Shown: positions 8,275 through 17,063 of the stretch, in pieces
Position numbering within the stretch: position 1 is the stretch's first letter
Layout: every line of letters starts with the position of its first letter
Source of the DNA: Jhaorihella thermophila
Lineage (GTDB): Bacteria; Pseudomonadota; Alphaproteobacteria; Rhodobacterales; Rhodobacteraceae
Length of the DNA stretch: 64,000 nt
NCBI RefSeq assembly: GCF_900108275.1
Contig: NZ_FNVD01000005.1
Coordinates: 62,001 to 126,000 of the forward strand
Reading direction: 5' to 3'
Made by a program: the position numbers and the translations under genes
The notes under the pieces: generated by a model
The model's database searches: none
Told to the model about the DNA's origin: nothing
The model's input: only the letters and a program-made list of their open reading frames with translations

Positions 8275-9366
8275 TCAGGAGTTGCCCGAGAGTTCGGCAA
8301 GGATCTCGGCGGTGTTCTGGCCGCGGGACGGGCTTTCGGGCGGCTGCCAGTCGGCGGCGCCCGAGAAGCGCGGGGCCGGGGCGGCCTGAAGCGTGCCATC
8401 GGCGCGGATCCAGGTGCCGCGGGCGGTGTTCATCGGGTGCGATGCGGCCTCTTCGGGGGTGAGGACGGGGGCGACGCAGGCGTCGGTGCCGAGAAAGATC
8501 TCGGTCCATTCGTCCCGTGTTTTCGTGGCGAAGAGCGCGGCGAGCCGGTCGGTCAGCGCCGGCCAGAGGTCGCGGTCGAACTGGCGCTGGAAGTCCGGGT
8601 CATCCGCCAGCCCCATGAGATCGAGGAAGATCGCGTAGAATTTCGGCTCGAGGCATTGCACCGACATGAAGCCGCCATCCGAGGTTCGATAGGTGCGGGA
8701 CCAATGCGGTCCGTCCAGCAGGCTTTGACCGCGCTGCATCGACAGGTTGCCGGCCTGGGCGATGCTCATCAGCAGGTTCATCATGTGGGCCGAGCCGTCG
8801 TAGATTGCGGCATCCACCACCGTGCCCTTGCCGGTGGCGCGGGCGTTCAGAAGACCGGCGAGCAGGCCGACGGCGAGATACATCGCGCCGCCGCCGATAT
8901 CCCCGACCAGGGTGGCAGGGGTGAGCGGCGGCTGGCCGGGGGGGGAAGCATACCACAGCGCCCCGGAGAGGCTGATGTAGTTCAGGTCATGGCCGGCCGC
9001 GTGGGACAGCGGCCCGTTCTGCCCCCAGCCGGTCATGCGGCCATAGACCAGGGCGGGGTTGATCGCGTGGCAGTCCGCAGGACCAAGCCCGAGCTTTTCC
9101 ATCACCCCGGGGCGGAACCCCTCGATCAGCCCGTCGGCGGTGGCGACGAGCGCCTTGAACGTGTCGATGTCGGCCGGATCCTTGAGATCGAGCGCGATCG
9201 ACCGCTTGCCGCGGTCCAGAAGGGATTTTTCCGGCATGCCCGGCGTCGCGCCGCCGCCCTTGCGGTGCACCACGATCACGTCGGCGCCCAGATCGGCCAT
9301 CAGCATGCCGCAGAACGGGCCGGGGCCCAGGCCTTCGACCTCGATGATGCGAATTCCTTGCAGCAT
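8275..9366 (-). CDS. Alpha-methylacyl-CoA racemase (CaiB/BaiF family)
   Basis: A 363-residue family III CoA-transferase-fold protein. Residues match the racemase branch: His126 in AGHDLNYISLSGAL and Asp156 in LVGDIGGGAM are the two catalytic bases known from the mycobacterial racemase, and Glu240 falls at the supporting position. The branch epimerises 2-methyl-branched acyl-CoAs so that they can enter beta-oxidation. The start is ATG 9366, directly before QGIRIIEVEGLGPGPFCGM. No other acyl-CoA gene adjoins it except the crotonase 2.4 kb away, so its pathway is not fixed by context. Confidence 0.85.
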   Translation of the reverse strand: MLQGIRIIEVEGLGPGPFCGMLMADLGADVIVVHRKGGGATPGMPEKSLLDRGKRSIALDLKDPADIDTFKALVATADGLIEGFRPGVMEKLGLGPADCHAINPALVYGRMTGWGQNGPLSHAAGHDLNYISLSGALWYASPPGQPPLTPATLVGDIGGGAMYLAVGLLAGLLNARATGKGTVVDAAIYDGSAHMMNLLMSIAQAGNLSMQRGQSLLDGPHWSRTYRTSDGGFMSVQCLEPKFYAIFLDLMGLADDPDFQRQFDRDLWPALTDRLAALFATKTRDEWTEIFLGTDACVAPVLTPEEAASHPMNTARGTWIRADGTLQAAPAPRFSGAADWQPPESPSRGQNTAEILAELSGNS

Positions 9367-9446
9367 GGGTGTCTCCTTCTCCCTCCGGTGTCCTTGGGAG
9401 ATGTGTCAGGCTGGGTGCGGGAAAGGCAAGCGGGCCGTTGCGTCCG

Positions 9447-10295
9447 TCAGGGGTTGCGTTCGATGCGCCGGCGGAATTCGCGCGGCGGGAGGCCGGTGCC
9501 GCGCGCGAAGACGCGGCTGAAATGCGCCGGGTCGTTGAAGCCCAGCGCATAGGCGATTTCGGCCGCGGTGAGGTTGGTGTAGATCAGCATCCGCCGGGCT
9601 TCGCGCAGGACGCGGTCGGTGATCAGAGCCGATGCGGGCCCGCCGGTGGCCTGGCGCACGACCCGGTTGAGATGCGTGGGCGAAACGGCCAGTTCGCCGG
9701 CGTAGGCGGCGACGGGCCAGCGATCGCGGAAATGCTCTTCGATCAGCGCCTCGTAGCGGCGCAGCAGCGGGCTTTCGCGGCCCGCCGCCCGCGGGGTGTG
9801 GGTGGCGATCTCACGGGCCATCAGACCCATCAACGACCCGGCCTGCGAGCGCAGCACCTGTGCGCGGGCAAAGCCTTGTCCGGCATATTCGGAGAAGATG
9901 CGTTTGACCAGATGGCGGAGCGCGCTGGAGCAGCGCACCGCGCGCGGCTGGCCCAGCAGGGGCCGCAGCCCTTCGCCGGCGCGCAGGCTTTCGTCGATGA
10001 GGTCGGAGGTGACCGTGACCACCCAGCCCTGCGTGTCCTTTCGGAAAGAAAAGCCGTGGACGCATCCACGGGGGACGTTCAGCGCCGTGCCGGGGGCCAG
10101 TTCCACGCGCCGGCCGTCCAGGTTGGCCATGCCTCCGCCGGATTCGATCAGCAGGAACTGGTGCAGACGGGCATGGCGGTGGGGGCGAAACGTTCAGTCG
10201 TGCAGCCGCGATCGGGCCTCGATGGTTTCGCAGTGAACGACATCGGGAAGCTCGGCCGTTTCACCGAAAAGGTTGTAGCTGCGGATCGTTTCCAT
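9447..10295 (-). pseudogene. pobR: AraC-family regulator (pobR-like), interrupted by an in-frame TGA
   Basis: Read from ATG 10295, this frame gives METIRSYNLFGETAELPDV and continues as an AraC-family activator with an N-terminal cupin, but codon 34 is TGA (10196-10194). It stands where family members have Trp: RLHD-stop-TFRPHRHARLHQFLL. Downstream the frame is intact to 9447, with a cupin half and two C-terminal helix-turn-helix motifs (VAAYAGELAVSPTHLNRVVR, AEIAYALGFNDPAHFSRVF). An ATG at 10130 could restart translation, but that product would lack part of the effector domain. The gene is divergent from pobA, the usual target of PobR, which activates 4-hydroxybenzoate hydroxylation. A single TGG-to-TGA change explains the break. 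Real mutation and sequencing error cannot be separated here. Confidence 0.8.
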
Positions 10296-10384
10296 GTTCG
10301 ATTTGTACAAGAATTTGCACCGTTGATCCATTCGATCCGGGGCGTGACTCGTGCATGATCGACATGAAGGGAGGAGGATCGTGT

Positions 10385-11556
10385 ATGAGAACCAAGGTCG
10401 GGATCATCGGCGGCGGGCCGTCGGGGCTGCTCTTGTCGCAGCTGTTGCATCTGCGGGGATCGAAAATGTGGTGCTGGAGAAGCACAGCCGTGAGCATGTG
10501 CTGGGCCGGATTCGGGCCGGTGTGCTGGAGCACGGCTTTGCCGAACTGATGCGCGAGGCGCAGTGCGGTGACCGGATGGACCGCGAGGGCGAGATCCACG
10601 AAGGGTTCTTTATCGCCTACAACGGCGAAATGCACCGGGTGGACTTGGCCGGGCATACCGGGGGAAATTCGGTAATGATCTATGGCCAGACGGAATTGAC
10701 CCGCGACCTTTATGAGGCGCGGGACCGGATGGGGGGCACCGTTATCCACGAGGCCGCGGATGTGCAGCCGCATGCGATGGACGCGGACGCGCCCTACCTG
10801 ACCTGGCGGCAGGGGGATGAGCGTCACCGGCTGGATTGCGACTTCATCATCGGGGCGGACGGGTTTCACGGGGTCAGCCGCAGATCGATCCCGTCAAACG
10901 TGCTGCGGGAATACGAAAAGACCTATCCGATCGGCTGGCTGGGCGTGCTGAGCCGCACCAAGCCGGTGTCGCCGGAACTTATCTATGCCCGGCATGAGCG
11001 TGAATTCGCGCTGTGTTCGCTGCGCAGCCAGGTGCTGAGCCGTCATTACATCCAGGTGCCGCTGTCCGACAGGGTAGAGGACTGGTCGGACGAGGCGTTC
11101 TGGGAAGAGCTGAAGCTGCGCCTGCCGGAGGATGTGGCAGGCAGCCTGATCGCCGGGCCGAGCATCGAGAAGTCGATCGCGCCGCTGCGATCCTATGTGG
11201 CGGAACCGATGCGGTATGGCCGGATGTTTCTGGCCGGGGATGCCGCACACATCGTGCCGCCGACCGGCGCGCGAGGGCTCAATTCGGCGGCGTCGGACAT
11301 CTACTATCTCTACCACGCGATGGTGGATCACTATGAAACGGGGGATGACGCGGGGCTGGAGAGCTATTCGGACCGGGCACTGGCGCGGATCTGGAAGGCG
11401 CAGCGGTTCTCGTGGTGGATGACGATGCTGCTGCACAGGTTCCCCGATCACACCGAGTACGACCGGCACCTGCAGGAAACGGAGCTGGACTATCTGTTCT
11501 CATCCCATGCCGCGACGACTTCGCTGGCGGAAAATTACGTTGGGCTGCCATTCTGA
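10385..11556 (+). pseudogene. pobA: 4-hydroxybenzoate 3-monooxygenase, frameshifted
   Basis: The flavin monooxygenase PobA converts 4-hydroxybenzoate to protocatechuate using NADPH. Translation from ATG 10385 (site AAGGGAGGAGG, 7 bases upstream) gives the dinucleotide-binding start VGIIGGGPSGLLLSQLLHLR. The frame then fails at a GGGG run (10455-10458). From there the rest of the protein (IENVVLEKHSREHVLGRIRA onward) continues in another frame to 11556. One extra G would restore a normal 390-residue enzyme. The remainder has IIGADGFHG and GDAAHIVPPTGARGLN, both typical. A GTG at 10351 opens the downstream frame but yields an N-terminus without the flavin-binding motif, so it is not a credible alternative. 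The neighbouring regulator is also broken. Confidence 0.85.
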
Positions 11557-11586
11557 CCATCGGATCCGAGACGGGCCGGTTCCCGG

Positions 11587-11682
11587 GCGGAGCGCCTTCG
11601 GCGCAAGTTCCTTGTCTCGGCCCCGGCCGTCCGGCCGGCGCCTCGGGTGCCTCCGGCGGGAGTATTTGACGGCAAGATGAAG
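11587..11682 (+). repeat. 96-bp inverted-repeat element, copy E
   Basis: It contains the hairpin GCGCCTTCGGCGC, a longer GC-rich hairpin (GGCCCCGGCC region), and the core CGGGAGTATTTGACGGCAAG followed by ATGAAG. An inverted copy at 12643-12738 matches at 95 of 96 positions. It lies 30 bp after the pobA stop in the orientation of pobA transcription, like the other terminator-like elements of the window. Confidence 0.85.
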
Positions 11683-11774
11683 TGTAGAAGGCAGGCACGG
11701 ATGGATTACGCAATGTCTCTCTTTCGCGGGTCGGCGGGAACGTGGTCTGATCGACCTGTGAAGGGAGGATCAGG

Positions 11775-12635
11775 ATGCCGACGATCGATTATGAAAAGGA
11801 TGGGCGCATTGGCCGCATAACGTTGAACCGCCCGGAGGTCATGAATGCCATAAACGACGAATTGCCGCGCGAACTTGCCGATGCGGTTGCGCGGGCCGAC
11901 GCCGATCCCGAAATCCACGTCATGGTTCTGTCGGGCCGGGGGCGGGCGTTCTGTGCCGGCTACGATCTGACCTACTACGCCGAAGGAAACGGCAACGGGC
12001 AGGCAACGCAGGACATGCCTTGGGATCCGATCAAGGACTATCGTTTCATGTGGGCCAATACCCAGCACTTCATGTCGCTGTGGCGCGCAATGAAGCCGGT
12101 GATCTGCAAGGTTCACGGGTTTGCGGTGGCGGGCGGGTCGGACATTGCGCTGTGCGCCGACCTGACGATCATGGCTGACGATGCCGAAATCGGTTACATG
12201 CCGGCGCGCGTCTGGGGCTGCCCGACCACCGCGATGTGGGTCTATCGTCTTGGCCCTGAGCGGGCGAAGCGCATGCTCTTCACCGGAGACCGGATCACGG
12301 GCCGTGAGGCCGCCGACATGGGGCTCGTGCTGAAGTCGGTGGCAGCCGACGACCTGGACGACGAGGTCGAAGCGCTCGCGGCCCGCATGGCCTCGGTTCC
12401 GGTAAACCAGCTGGCGATGCAAAAGATGGTCATCAATCAGGCGATCGAACAGACGGGGCTGATGCAGACCCAGAGGCTCGCCACGATCTTTGACGGCATC
12501 ACGCGCCATTCGCCAGAGGGCATCCACTTCAAGGAACGGGCCGAAAGGGTGGGATGGAAACAGGCCGTGGCGGAACGCGACCAGGGCACATGGGACTGGA
12601 CAACGAACGAACCCCTGCCCCGGAGGAACCGCTGA
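11775..12635 (+). CDS. Enoyl-CoA hydratase/isomerase (crotonase) family protein, atypical active site
   Basis: A 286-residue crotonase-fold protein. The oxyanion-hole segments are present: GRGRAFCAGYDL near residue 55 and GFAVAGGSDIALCADL near residue 115. Compared with canonical hydratases, the first catalytic Glu position is Asp (GGSDIA) and the second appears to be Pro (IGYMPARVWG instead of FGQPE), so plain hydration of enoyl-CoA is doubtful. Other crotonase reactions are possible. ATG 11775 follows AAGGGAGGA. The leader resembles that of pobA (TGATCGAC, then AAGGGAGGA), hinting at shared origin or control. The gene lies between two 96-bp inverted repeats and shows no link to the xylose genes beyond. 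Confidence 0.75.
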   Translation: MPTIDYEKDGRIGRITLNRPEVMNAINDELPRELADAVARADADPEIHVMVLSGRGRAFCAGYDLTYYAEGNGNGQATQDMPWDPIKDYRFMWANTQHFMSLWRAMKPVICKVHGFAVAGGSDIALCADLTIMADDAEIGYMPARVWGCPTTAMWVYRLGPERAKRMLFTGDRITGREAADMGLVLKSVAADDLDDEVEALAARMASVPVNQLAMQKMVINQAIEQTGLMQTQRLATIFDGITRHSPEGIHFKERAERVGWKQAVAERDQGTWDWTTNEPLPRRNR

Positions 12636-12642
12636 CCCGATT

Positions 12643-12738
12643 CTTCATCTTGCCGTCAAATACTCCCGCCGGAGGCACCCGAGGCGCCGGCCGGATGGCC
12701 GGGGCCGAGACAAGGAACTTGCGCCGAAGGCGCTCCGC
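12643..12738 (-). repeat. 96-bp inverted-repeat element, copy F
   Basis: Inverted partner of the element at 11587-11682, with one mismatch within the central GC-rich hairpin. Read on the minus strand it begins 12 bp after the glk stop, so it has the same gene-then-hairpins-then-core layout as the other copies. Confidence 0.85.
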
Positions 12739-12750
12739 TTGAAAAACTGT

Positions 12751-13680
12751 TCAGCGGGCAAGCGTTTCGTGGATATGCCCCAGGCACCCCCACAACGCCG
12801 CCGCGTCCTCGGTGACGAGAGAAATGGCGATCTCATGGGGTGGCGGAAGGTGGTCCGGGTCGCGAAGAAACACCTTCAGGAATGCCTCGCGCGCAGTGCC
12901 GCAATTCAGGATGCCGACCGACACGCTGCCGGCAAAGACCAATCCGCCGCGTGGAAGGTAGAGCGCGGAAAGATCGCGCGACAAATCGCCAAGCGCGCTG
13001 GCAAAGAGCGTAACGGCGCGTTCCACCGCGGGATCGGCCGAGCTTGCGCGGCGCAGGATTTCGCGCGCGTCCATCTGCCGGCCGGAAACCCGGTGGAAAA
13101 GCCGCTCGAGCCCGCGGCCGCTGAAGCAGCTTTCGATCGAGCGGAAGCCGCCGCGCGTCTCCCCCAGCGATGCCGCGAACCGGGACAGGACCGAGCCGGG
13201 CAGGCTGGCATGGCCGGCCTCGGCAGCCAGGACCGTCAGCCCGCCACCGTCGTGCCGGGCAAGACTGACGTTGAATCCGGTGCCGATGCCTATGACCAGG
13301 AACTGCCCGTCGGGGGCGGCGAGGTCGGGCACATGCACAGGCTGCGGCCGGATATGCGGCATTGCCCGGGCCAGCATGGCAAGGTCATTGACCAGCAGCA
13401 CCCGCCGCGTCCCGGTGACGGCGCCCAGCCGATCGCGGGGAAAGCTCCAGTCGCGATTCGTCAGCCGGGCCTCGCAATTGCCCACCGGCCCGGCCACGGC
13501 GATGCAGGCGGCGTCGATGCCGGGCCGGCCCTGCATCTCGAGGTAACGGGAAACCAGCGGCTCGAATCCGGCAAAGTCGTCATTCCGGAACCGCGCCAGC
13601 GTGCCCGCGCGCAGCCCCGATGGATCGCCCAGCGCCAGCCGGGAATTCGTGCCGCCAACATCCGCCAGAAGGTAGGTCAT
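12751..13680 (-). CDS. glk: Glucokinase
   Basis: A 309-residue protein of the bacterial glucokinase family, phosphorylating glucose with ATP in the cytoplasm. [14 protein letters not shown] at the N-terminus is the phosphate-1 loop, LTNRDWSF and NDLAM supply sugar-binding residues, and GIGTGFNVS is the second phosphate loop. It lacks the CxCGxxGCxE zinc motif of ROK kinases, which separates it from the regulator at 17064. It ends the xylF-xylH-xylG transcript (9-bp gap to xylG), which suggests that the ABC transporter also brings in glucose, or that glucose and xylose use are coupled. Confidence 0.88.
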   Translation of the reverse strand: MTYLLADVGGTNSRLALGDPSGLRAGTLARFRNDDFAGFEPLVSRYLEMQGRPGIDAACIAVAGPVGNCEARLTNRDWSFPRDRLGAVTGTRRVLLVNDLAMLARAMPHIRPQPVHVPDLAAPDGQFLVIGIGTGFNVSLARHDGGGLTVLAAEAGHASLPGSVLSRFAASLGETRGGFRSIESCFSGRGLERLFHRVSGRQMDAREILRRASSADPAVERAVTLFASALGDLSRDLSALYLPRGGLVFAGSVSVGILNCGTAREAFLKVFLRDPDHLPPPHEIAISLVTEDAAALWGCLGHIHETLAR

Positions 13681-13689
13681 CGCCCGCCC

Positions 13690-14448
13690 TCATGCCCCGT
13701 CCGTCAGCGCCTCGGGCGTCTTGCCGAGGATGATCATGCTCAGCAGGTCGTCCTCGGTCACGTCGCGGACCCTGATCGTGCCGACCAGCTTTCCGTTCTT
13801 CATAACGCTGGCACGGTCGCACAGCTCCATCACCGTGTGGATGTCGTGGTCGATCAGGAAAATCCCGATGCCCTGCCGCTTCAGCTCCTGGATCAGTTCG
13901 GCGACCATCCGCGTCTCGGCCACGCCCAGCGCGGCGGTAGGTTCGTCCATGATCAGGATCCGGGCGTTGAAATAGACCGCCCGTGCGATGGCCACCGACT
14001 GCCGCTGGCCGCCCGACAGCGACGCGACCGGGGTCGAGAACCGCTGAAAGTTCGGGTTGAGCCGCTTCATGATCTTGCGGGTCTCGGCCTCCATCCGCGC
14101 GTCATCCAGAAACCCCAGCGGCGTGGTCAGTTCGCGCCCCAGGAACAGGTTCGAGGCCGCGTCCAGATTGTCCGCCAGCGCCAGCGTCTGATAGATCGTC
14201 TCGATGTTGTATTTGCGCGCGTCCCGGGGGTTGGTGATGGTCGCGGGCCTGCCGTCGATCAGGATCTGGCCCGAATCCATCTGATAGGCACCCGACAGGC
14301 ACTTGATCAGCGTGGACTTGCCTGCCCCGTTGTGGCCCAAGAGCCCGACCACCTCGCCGGGGTAGAGATCGACCGTGACGTGATCGACCGCCTTGATGCC
14401 GCCAAAGGCGATCGAGATGTCCCGCATTTCGACAAGAGGCGTTGCCAT
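13690..14448 (-). CDS. xylG: Sugar ABC transporter ATPase, half-size XylG type
   Basis: A 252-residue ATPase with a single nucleotide-binding domain: Walker [13 protein letters not shown] near residue 35, signature [10 protein letters not shown] near 145, and Walker [13 protein letters not shown] near 165. Enteric XylG proteins are about 500 residues with two domains; the single-domain form here is complete at both ends and would act as a homodimer, so it is not a truncation. Its ATG overlaps the xylH stop by one base. Together with XylH and XylF it forms a xylose-type importer. Confidence 0.88.
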   Translation of the reverse strand: MATPLVEMRDISIAFGGIKAVDHVTVDLYPGEVVGLLGHNGAGKSTLIKCLSGAYQMDSGQILIDGRPATITNPRDARKYNIETIYQTLALADNLDAASNLFLGRELTTPLGFLDDARMEAETRKIMKRLNPNFQRFSTPVASLSGGQRQSVAIARAVYFNARILIMDEPTAALGVAETRMVAELIQELKRQGIGIFLIDHDIHTVMELCDRASVMKNGKLVGTIRVRDVTEDDLLSMIILGKTPEALTDGA

Positions 14449-15749
14449 CAGTTTTCTCCCGTCCTGCGGCGATAGATGATGTCGATCAGCACGGCCAGAA
14501 CTAGAACCACGCCGACCACGATGTTCTGCAGCGGCGCATCCACGCCGACCATGGCCATGCCCGATTGCAGCGACTGCATGATGAGCGCACCAAGGATCGC
14601 GCCGTGGATCGTGCCCAGCCCCCCCGACAGCGCCGTGCCGCCGATCACCGCCGCGGCGATCACGCGCAGTTCGTCCAGCGTGCCGATATCGTTGGAATGG
14701 TTTGCCAGCCGCGCCGAGGCGACCACCGCCGACAGGGCGCAGAGAAAGCCCATCAGCGCGAACACCTTGACCGTCAGAAGCCGGGTGTTGATTCCCGACA
14801 GCGCTGCCGCATCCGGGTTGCCGCCGGTGGCGAAGATGTAGCGTCCCAGACGGGTGCGCCGCGCAATCAGGGTCATGACGACGGCCACCGCCAGCAACAG
14901 CAAAACCGAAATCGGCACGCCATAGGCGGCGGCAAAGCCTTCGGGCATGACCTCGCCGCGGGCCTCGAACATGCGGGCCAGCTTGCGGGCGGGGATCTCA
15001 TAGGCGTTCAGGATCGCGACGAAGCCCAGGATCGCCACCGTGACCAGCCCGCCGATCGTGATCTCGGCCCAGACCGGCTTGACCGGGAAACCGTGCGCCT
15101 GCTTGCGCTGGCGCGCCTGCCACAGCGCCCAGAGCGCGGTGGCCACCGCGACCAGCCCCAGCACCCAGGATCCGGTCGCACCCAGCGTGCCGTTGATGCC
15201 GCCGAATTTCTGGAACGTGGGATCCAGCGGGCCGATGGTCTGGCCGTTGGTCAGATACCAGGCCACGTTGCGCCAGACCAGCAGCCCGCCAAGCGTGACG
15301 ATGAAGGCGGGGATGGTCAGATAGCCCACCAGCCAGCCATGGAACGCACCGATCGCCGCCCCGGCCAGCAGGCCCACCGCGATCGACAGCCACGGCACCA
15401 GCGGATGACCCAGCCCCAGACCCAGCCAGTTCGGCACGACCTGCGTCTGCATCATCGCCATCACCGCCGAGGCGGTCGCCAGAAGCGAACCCACCGACAG
15501 GTCGATATGGCGGGTGACTATGACGAACACCATGCCGGTGGCCATGATCGCGACCGAAACCGTCTGGATCGTCAGGTTGAAGATGTTGCGCGGGGTCAGG
15601 AACCGCCCGTCCGTCATCAGGTGAAAGGCGAGGCTGATCACCAGAAAGGCGCCGATCATGCCCAGCAGGCGGGTGTCCAGTTCCAGCGTCTGCAACAGCG
15701 TCCGACGCTGCTGTTCCGGCGCGGCGTGGACCGAAGAAGCGTCTGTCAT
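14448..15749 (-). CDS. xylH: D-xylose ABC transporter permease
   Basis: A 433-residue inner-membrane permease of the RbsC/XylH family. It shows the conserved EAA-like loop region around [17 protein letters not shown] near the C-terminus and [13 protein letters not shown] before it. Multiple hydrophobic segments are spread along the chain, including a long insert between helices around residues 210-270 that XylH proteins share. The early [19 protein letters not shown] is a strong family marker. It lies between xylF (91-bp gap with a hairpin) and xylG (one-base overlap). Confidence 0.9.
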   Translation of the reverse strand: MTDASSVHAAPEQQRRTLLQTLELDTRLLGMIGAFLVISLAFHLMTDGRFLTPRNIFNLTIQTVSVAIMATGMVFVIVTRHIDLSVGSLLATASAVMAMMQTQVVPNWLGLGLGHPLVPWLSIAVGLLAGAAIGAFHGWLVGYLTIPAFIVTLGGLLVWRNVAWYLTNGQTIGPLDPTFQKFGGINGTLGATGSWVLGLVAVATALWALWQARQRKQAHGFPVKPVWAEITIGGLVTVAILGFVAILNAYEIPARKLARMFEARGEVMPEGFAAAYGVPISVLLLLAVAVVMTLIARRTRLGRYIFATGGNPDAAALSGINTRLLTVKVFALMGFLCALSAVVASARLANHSNDIGTLDELRVIAAAVIGGTALSGGLGTIHGAILGALIMQSLQSGMAMVGVDAPLQNIVVGVVLVLAVLIDIIYRRRTGEN

Positions 15750-15771
15750 GTCAGGATTTCCGTGTCTCGGG

Positions 15772-15803
15772 GCGGCCGCCCGATGCCCGGATCTGGCGGC
15801 CGC
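15772..15803 (-). promoter_or_regulatory. Hairpin between xylF and xylH
   Basis: Perfect 9-bp arms GCGGCCGCC/GGCGGCCGC enclose a 14-base loop in the 90-bp gap after xylF. There is no T-run. It parallels the hairpin after dctP and probably protects the binding-protein mRNA; this role is inferred. Confidence 0.55.
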
Positions 15804-15839
15804 TGGCTCATGTTGCGCGTGAGTGGTGGCCGGGGAGGA

Positions 15840-16868
15840 TCAGTTGCAGGGCGCGGGACCGTTCGTCACGCCCTGGCACAGCGCGTCCTTGCTGATCCAG
15901 CCGGCATCCACCACCACCGACAGGTTGTCGCGGGTGATCGGCACCGGCTTGAGGAACTTGGCCCACAGCGTCTTGCCGCTGGGCGAAGTCCACTGCACCG
16001 CGCCGTCGATTTCGGACATCTTGGCGCCCTTGGCCATCGCCACGGCGATCTCGCCCGCCGCGCGGCCCAGATCGCGGGCGTCCTTCCAGACGCTCACGGT
16101 CTGGGTGCCCTTGGCGACCCGGTTCAGCGCGGCATGGTCGCCGTCTTGGCCCGATACCGGGATGCCCTCCATCCCCTGCGCGGTCAGCGCGGCGACGACA
16201 CCGCCCGCCGTGCCGTCGTTCGAGGCCACGACCGCGTCCACCTTGTTGTCGTTGGCGGTCAGGATCTGTTCCATGTTGCGCTGGGCGTTGGCGGGCAACC
16301 AGCCGTCGGTATAAGCCTCGCCCACGATCTTGATGTCGCCCGCGTCGATCGCGGCCTGCAGCACCTCTTGCTGGCCGCCGCGCAGAAAGTCGGCATTGGG
16401 GTCGGTGGGCGAGCCCTTGATCATCACGTAATCGCCCTTGGGCGCGGCCTTGAGCACCTCGCGGGCCTGCATTCGGCCGACCTCGACATTGTCGAAGGTC
16501 AGGTAGAAGGCCCGCGGGTCGTCGATCAGCCGGTCATAGCCCACGACCGGGATGCCTTCGTCCGCGGCGGCCTGCACGGCGGGGCCGATCGCCTGCGCGT
16601 CCTGCGCCAGGATGATGAGCGCATCCACCCCCTGCGCGATCAGGCTTTCCACGTCCGAAAGCTGCTTGGCCGAGGACGACTGCGCATCCGCCGATACGTA
16701 TTTCGCGCCGGCCGCCGCCAGCGCCGACTTGATCGCCGCCTCGTCGGTTTTCCAGCGCTCTTCCTGAAAGTTCGACCAGCTGACGCCGACCACCAGATCG
16801 TCCGCCAAGGCCGCCGTGCCGATCATGGCACCCGCGATCACCGCGATCGCGCTCGAAAATAGTCTCAT
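15840..16868 (-). CDS. xylF: D-xylose ABC transporter substrate-binding protein
   Basis: A 342-residue periplasmic protein. The signal peptide MRLFSSAIAVIAGAMIGTAA is followed by LADDLVVGVSWSNFQEERWK, the characteristic XylF opening, in which aromatic and charged residues hold the pentose. The type-1 binding protein pattern continues with VGYDRLIDD, ASNDGTAGGVVAAL and SGQDGDHAALN. It is the first gene of the transport operon. A promoter-like pair (TTGATT/TAACAT, 16-bp spacing) with an overlapping palindrome lies upstream. Confidence 0.93.
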   Translation of the reverse strand: MRLFSSAIAVIAGAMIGTAALADDLVVGVSWSNFQEERWKTDEAAIKSALAAAGAKYVSADAQSSSAKQLSDVESLIAQGVDALIILAQDAQAIGPAVQAAADEGIPVVGYDRLIDDPRAFYLTFDNVEVGRMQAREVLKAAPKGDYVMIKGSPTDPNADFLRGGQQEVLQAAIDAGDIKIVGEAYTDGWLPANAQRNMEQILTANDNKVDAVVASNDGTAGGVVAALTAQGMEGIPVSGQDGDHAALNRVAKGTQTVSVWKDARDLGRAAGEIAVAMAKGAKMSEIDGAVQWTSPSGKTLWAKFLKPVPITRDNLSVVVDAGWISKDALCQGVTNGPAPCN

Positions 16869-16923
16869 GTGGACCTCCCATCTGATGCCCGCATTCGCCA
16901 GTGTCCCTGCGCGGGCTGGGGCA

Positions 16924-16964
16924 ATGTTAGCGGAATAAATTTGTAAATCAAATTAAATCAGCTA
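16924..16964 (-). promoter_or_regulatory. xylF promoter with probable XylR operator
   Basis: On the minus strand TTGATT (16951-16946) and TAACAT (16929-16924) are spaced by 16 bp. A palindrome centred at 16946 covers the -35 and spacer: AATAAATTT (16934-16942), 7-bp centre, AAATTAAAT (16950-16958), with outer arms TAGC/GCTA. The core resembles the perfect palindrome upstream of xylB. It lies between xylF and the divergent ROK regulator gene, the usual place for an autoregulated operator. Confidence 0.7.
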
Positions 16965-17063
16965 GGCTGGGCCTCGGGCGCGGAATCGGGCGCGAATCCG
17001 GCCTTGCAACGGTGGCGTGGCGCGGGCGACAATGCCTGCCAAGACATTGAAAACAGGGATGAC

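Noticed and set aside
10351-10460. GTG start at 10351 giving pobA an unbroken frame
   Set aside because: The resulting N-terminus lacks the flavin-binding motif, which is present in the other frame right after a perfect ribosome site, so a frameshift is the better explanation.
13690-14448. xylG as a truncated pseudogene
   Set aside because: The single ATPase domain is complete with both ends intact and coupled to its neighbours; half-size forms exist in related bacteria.
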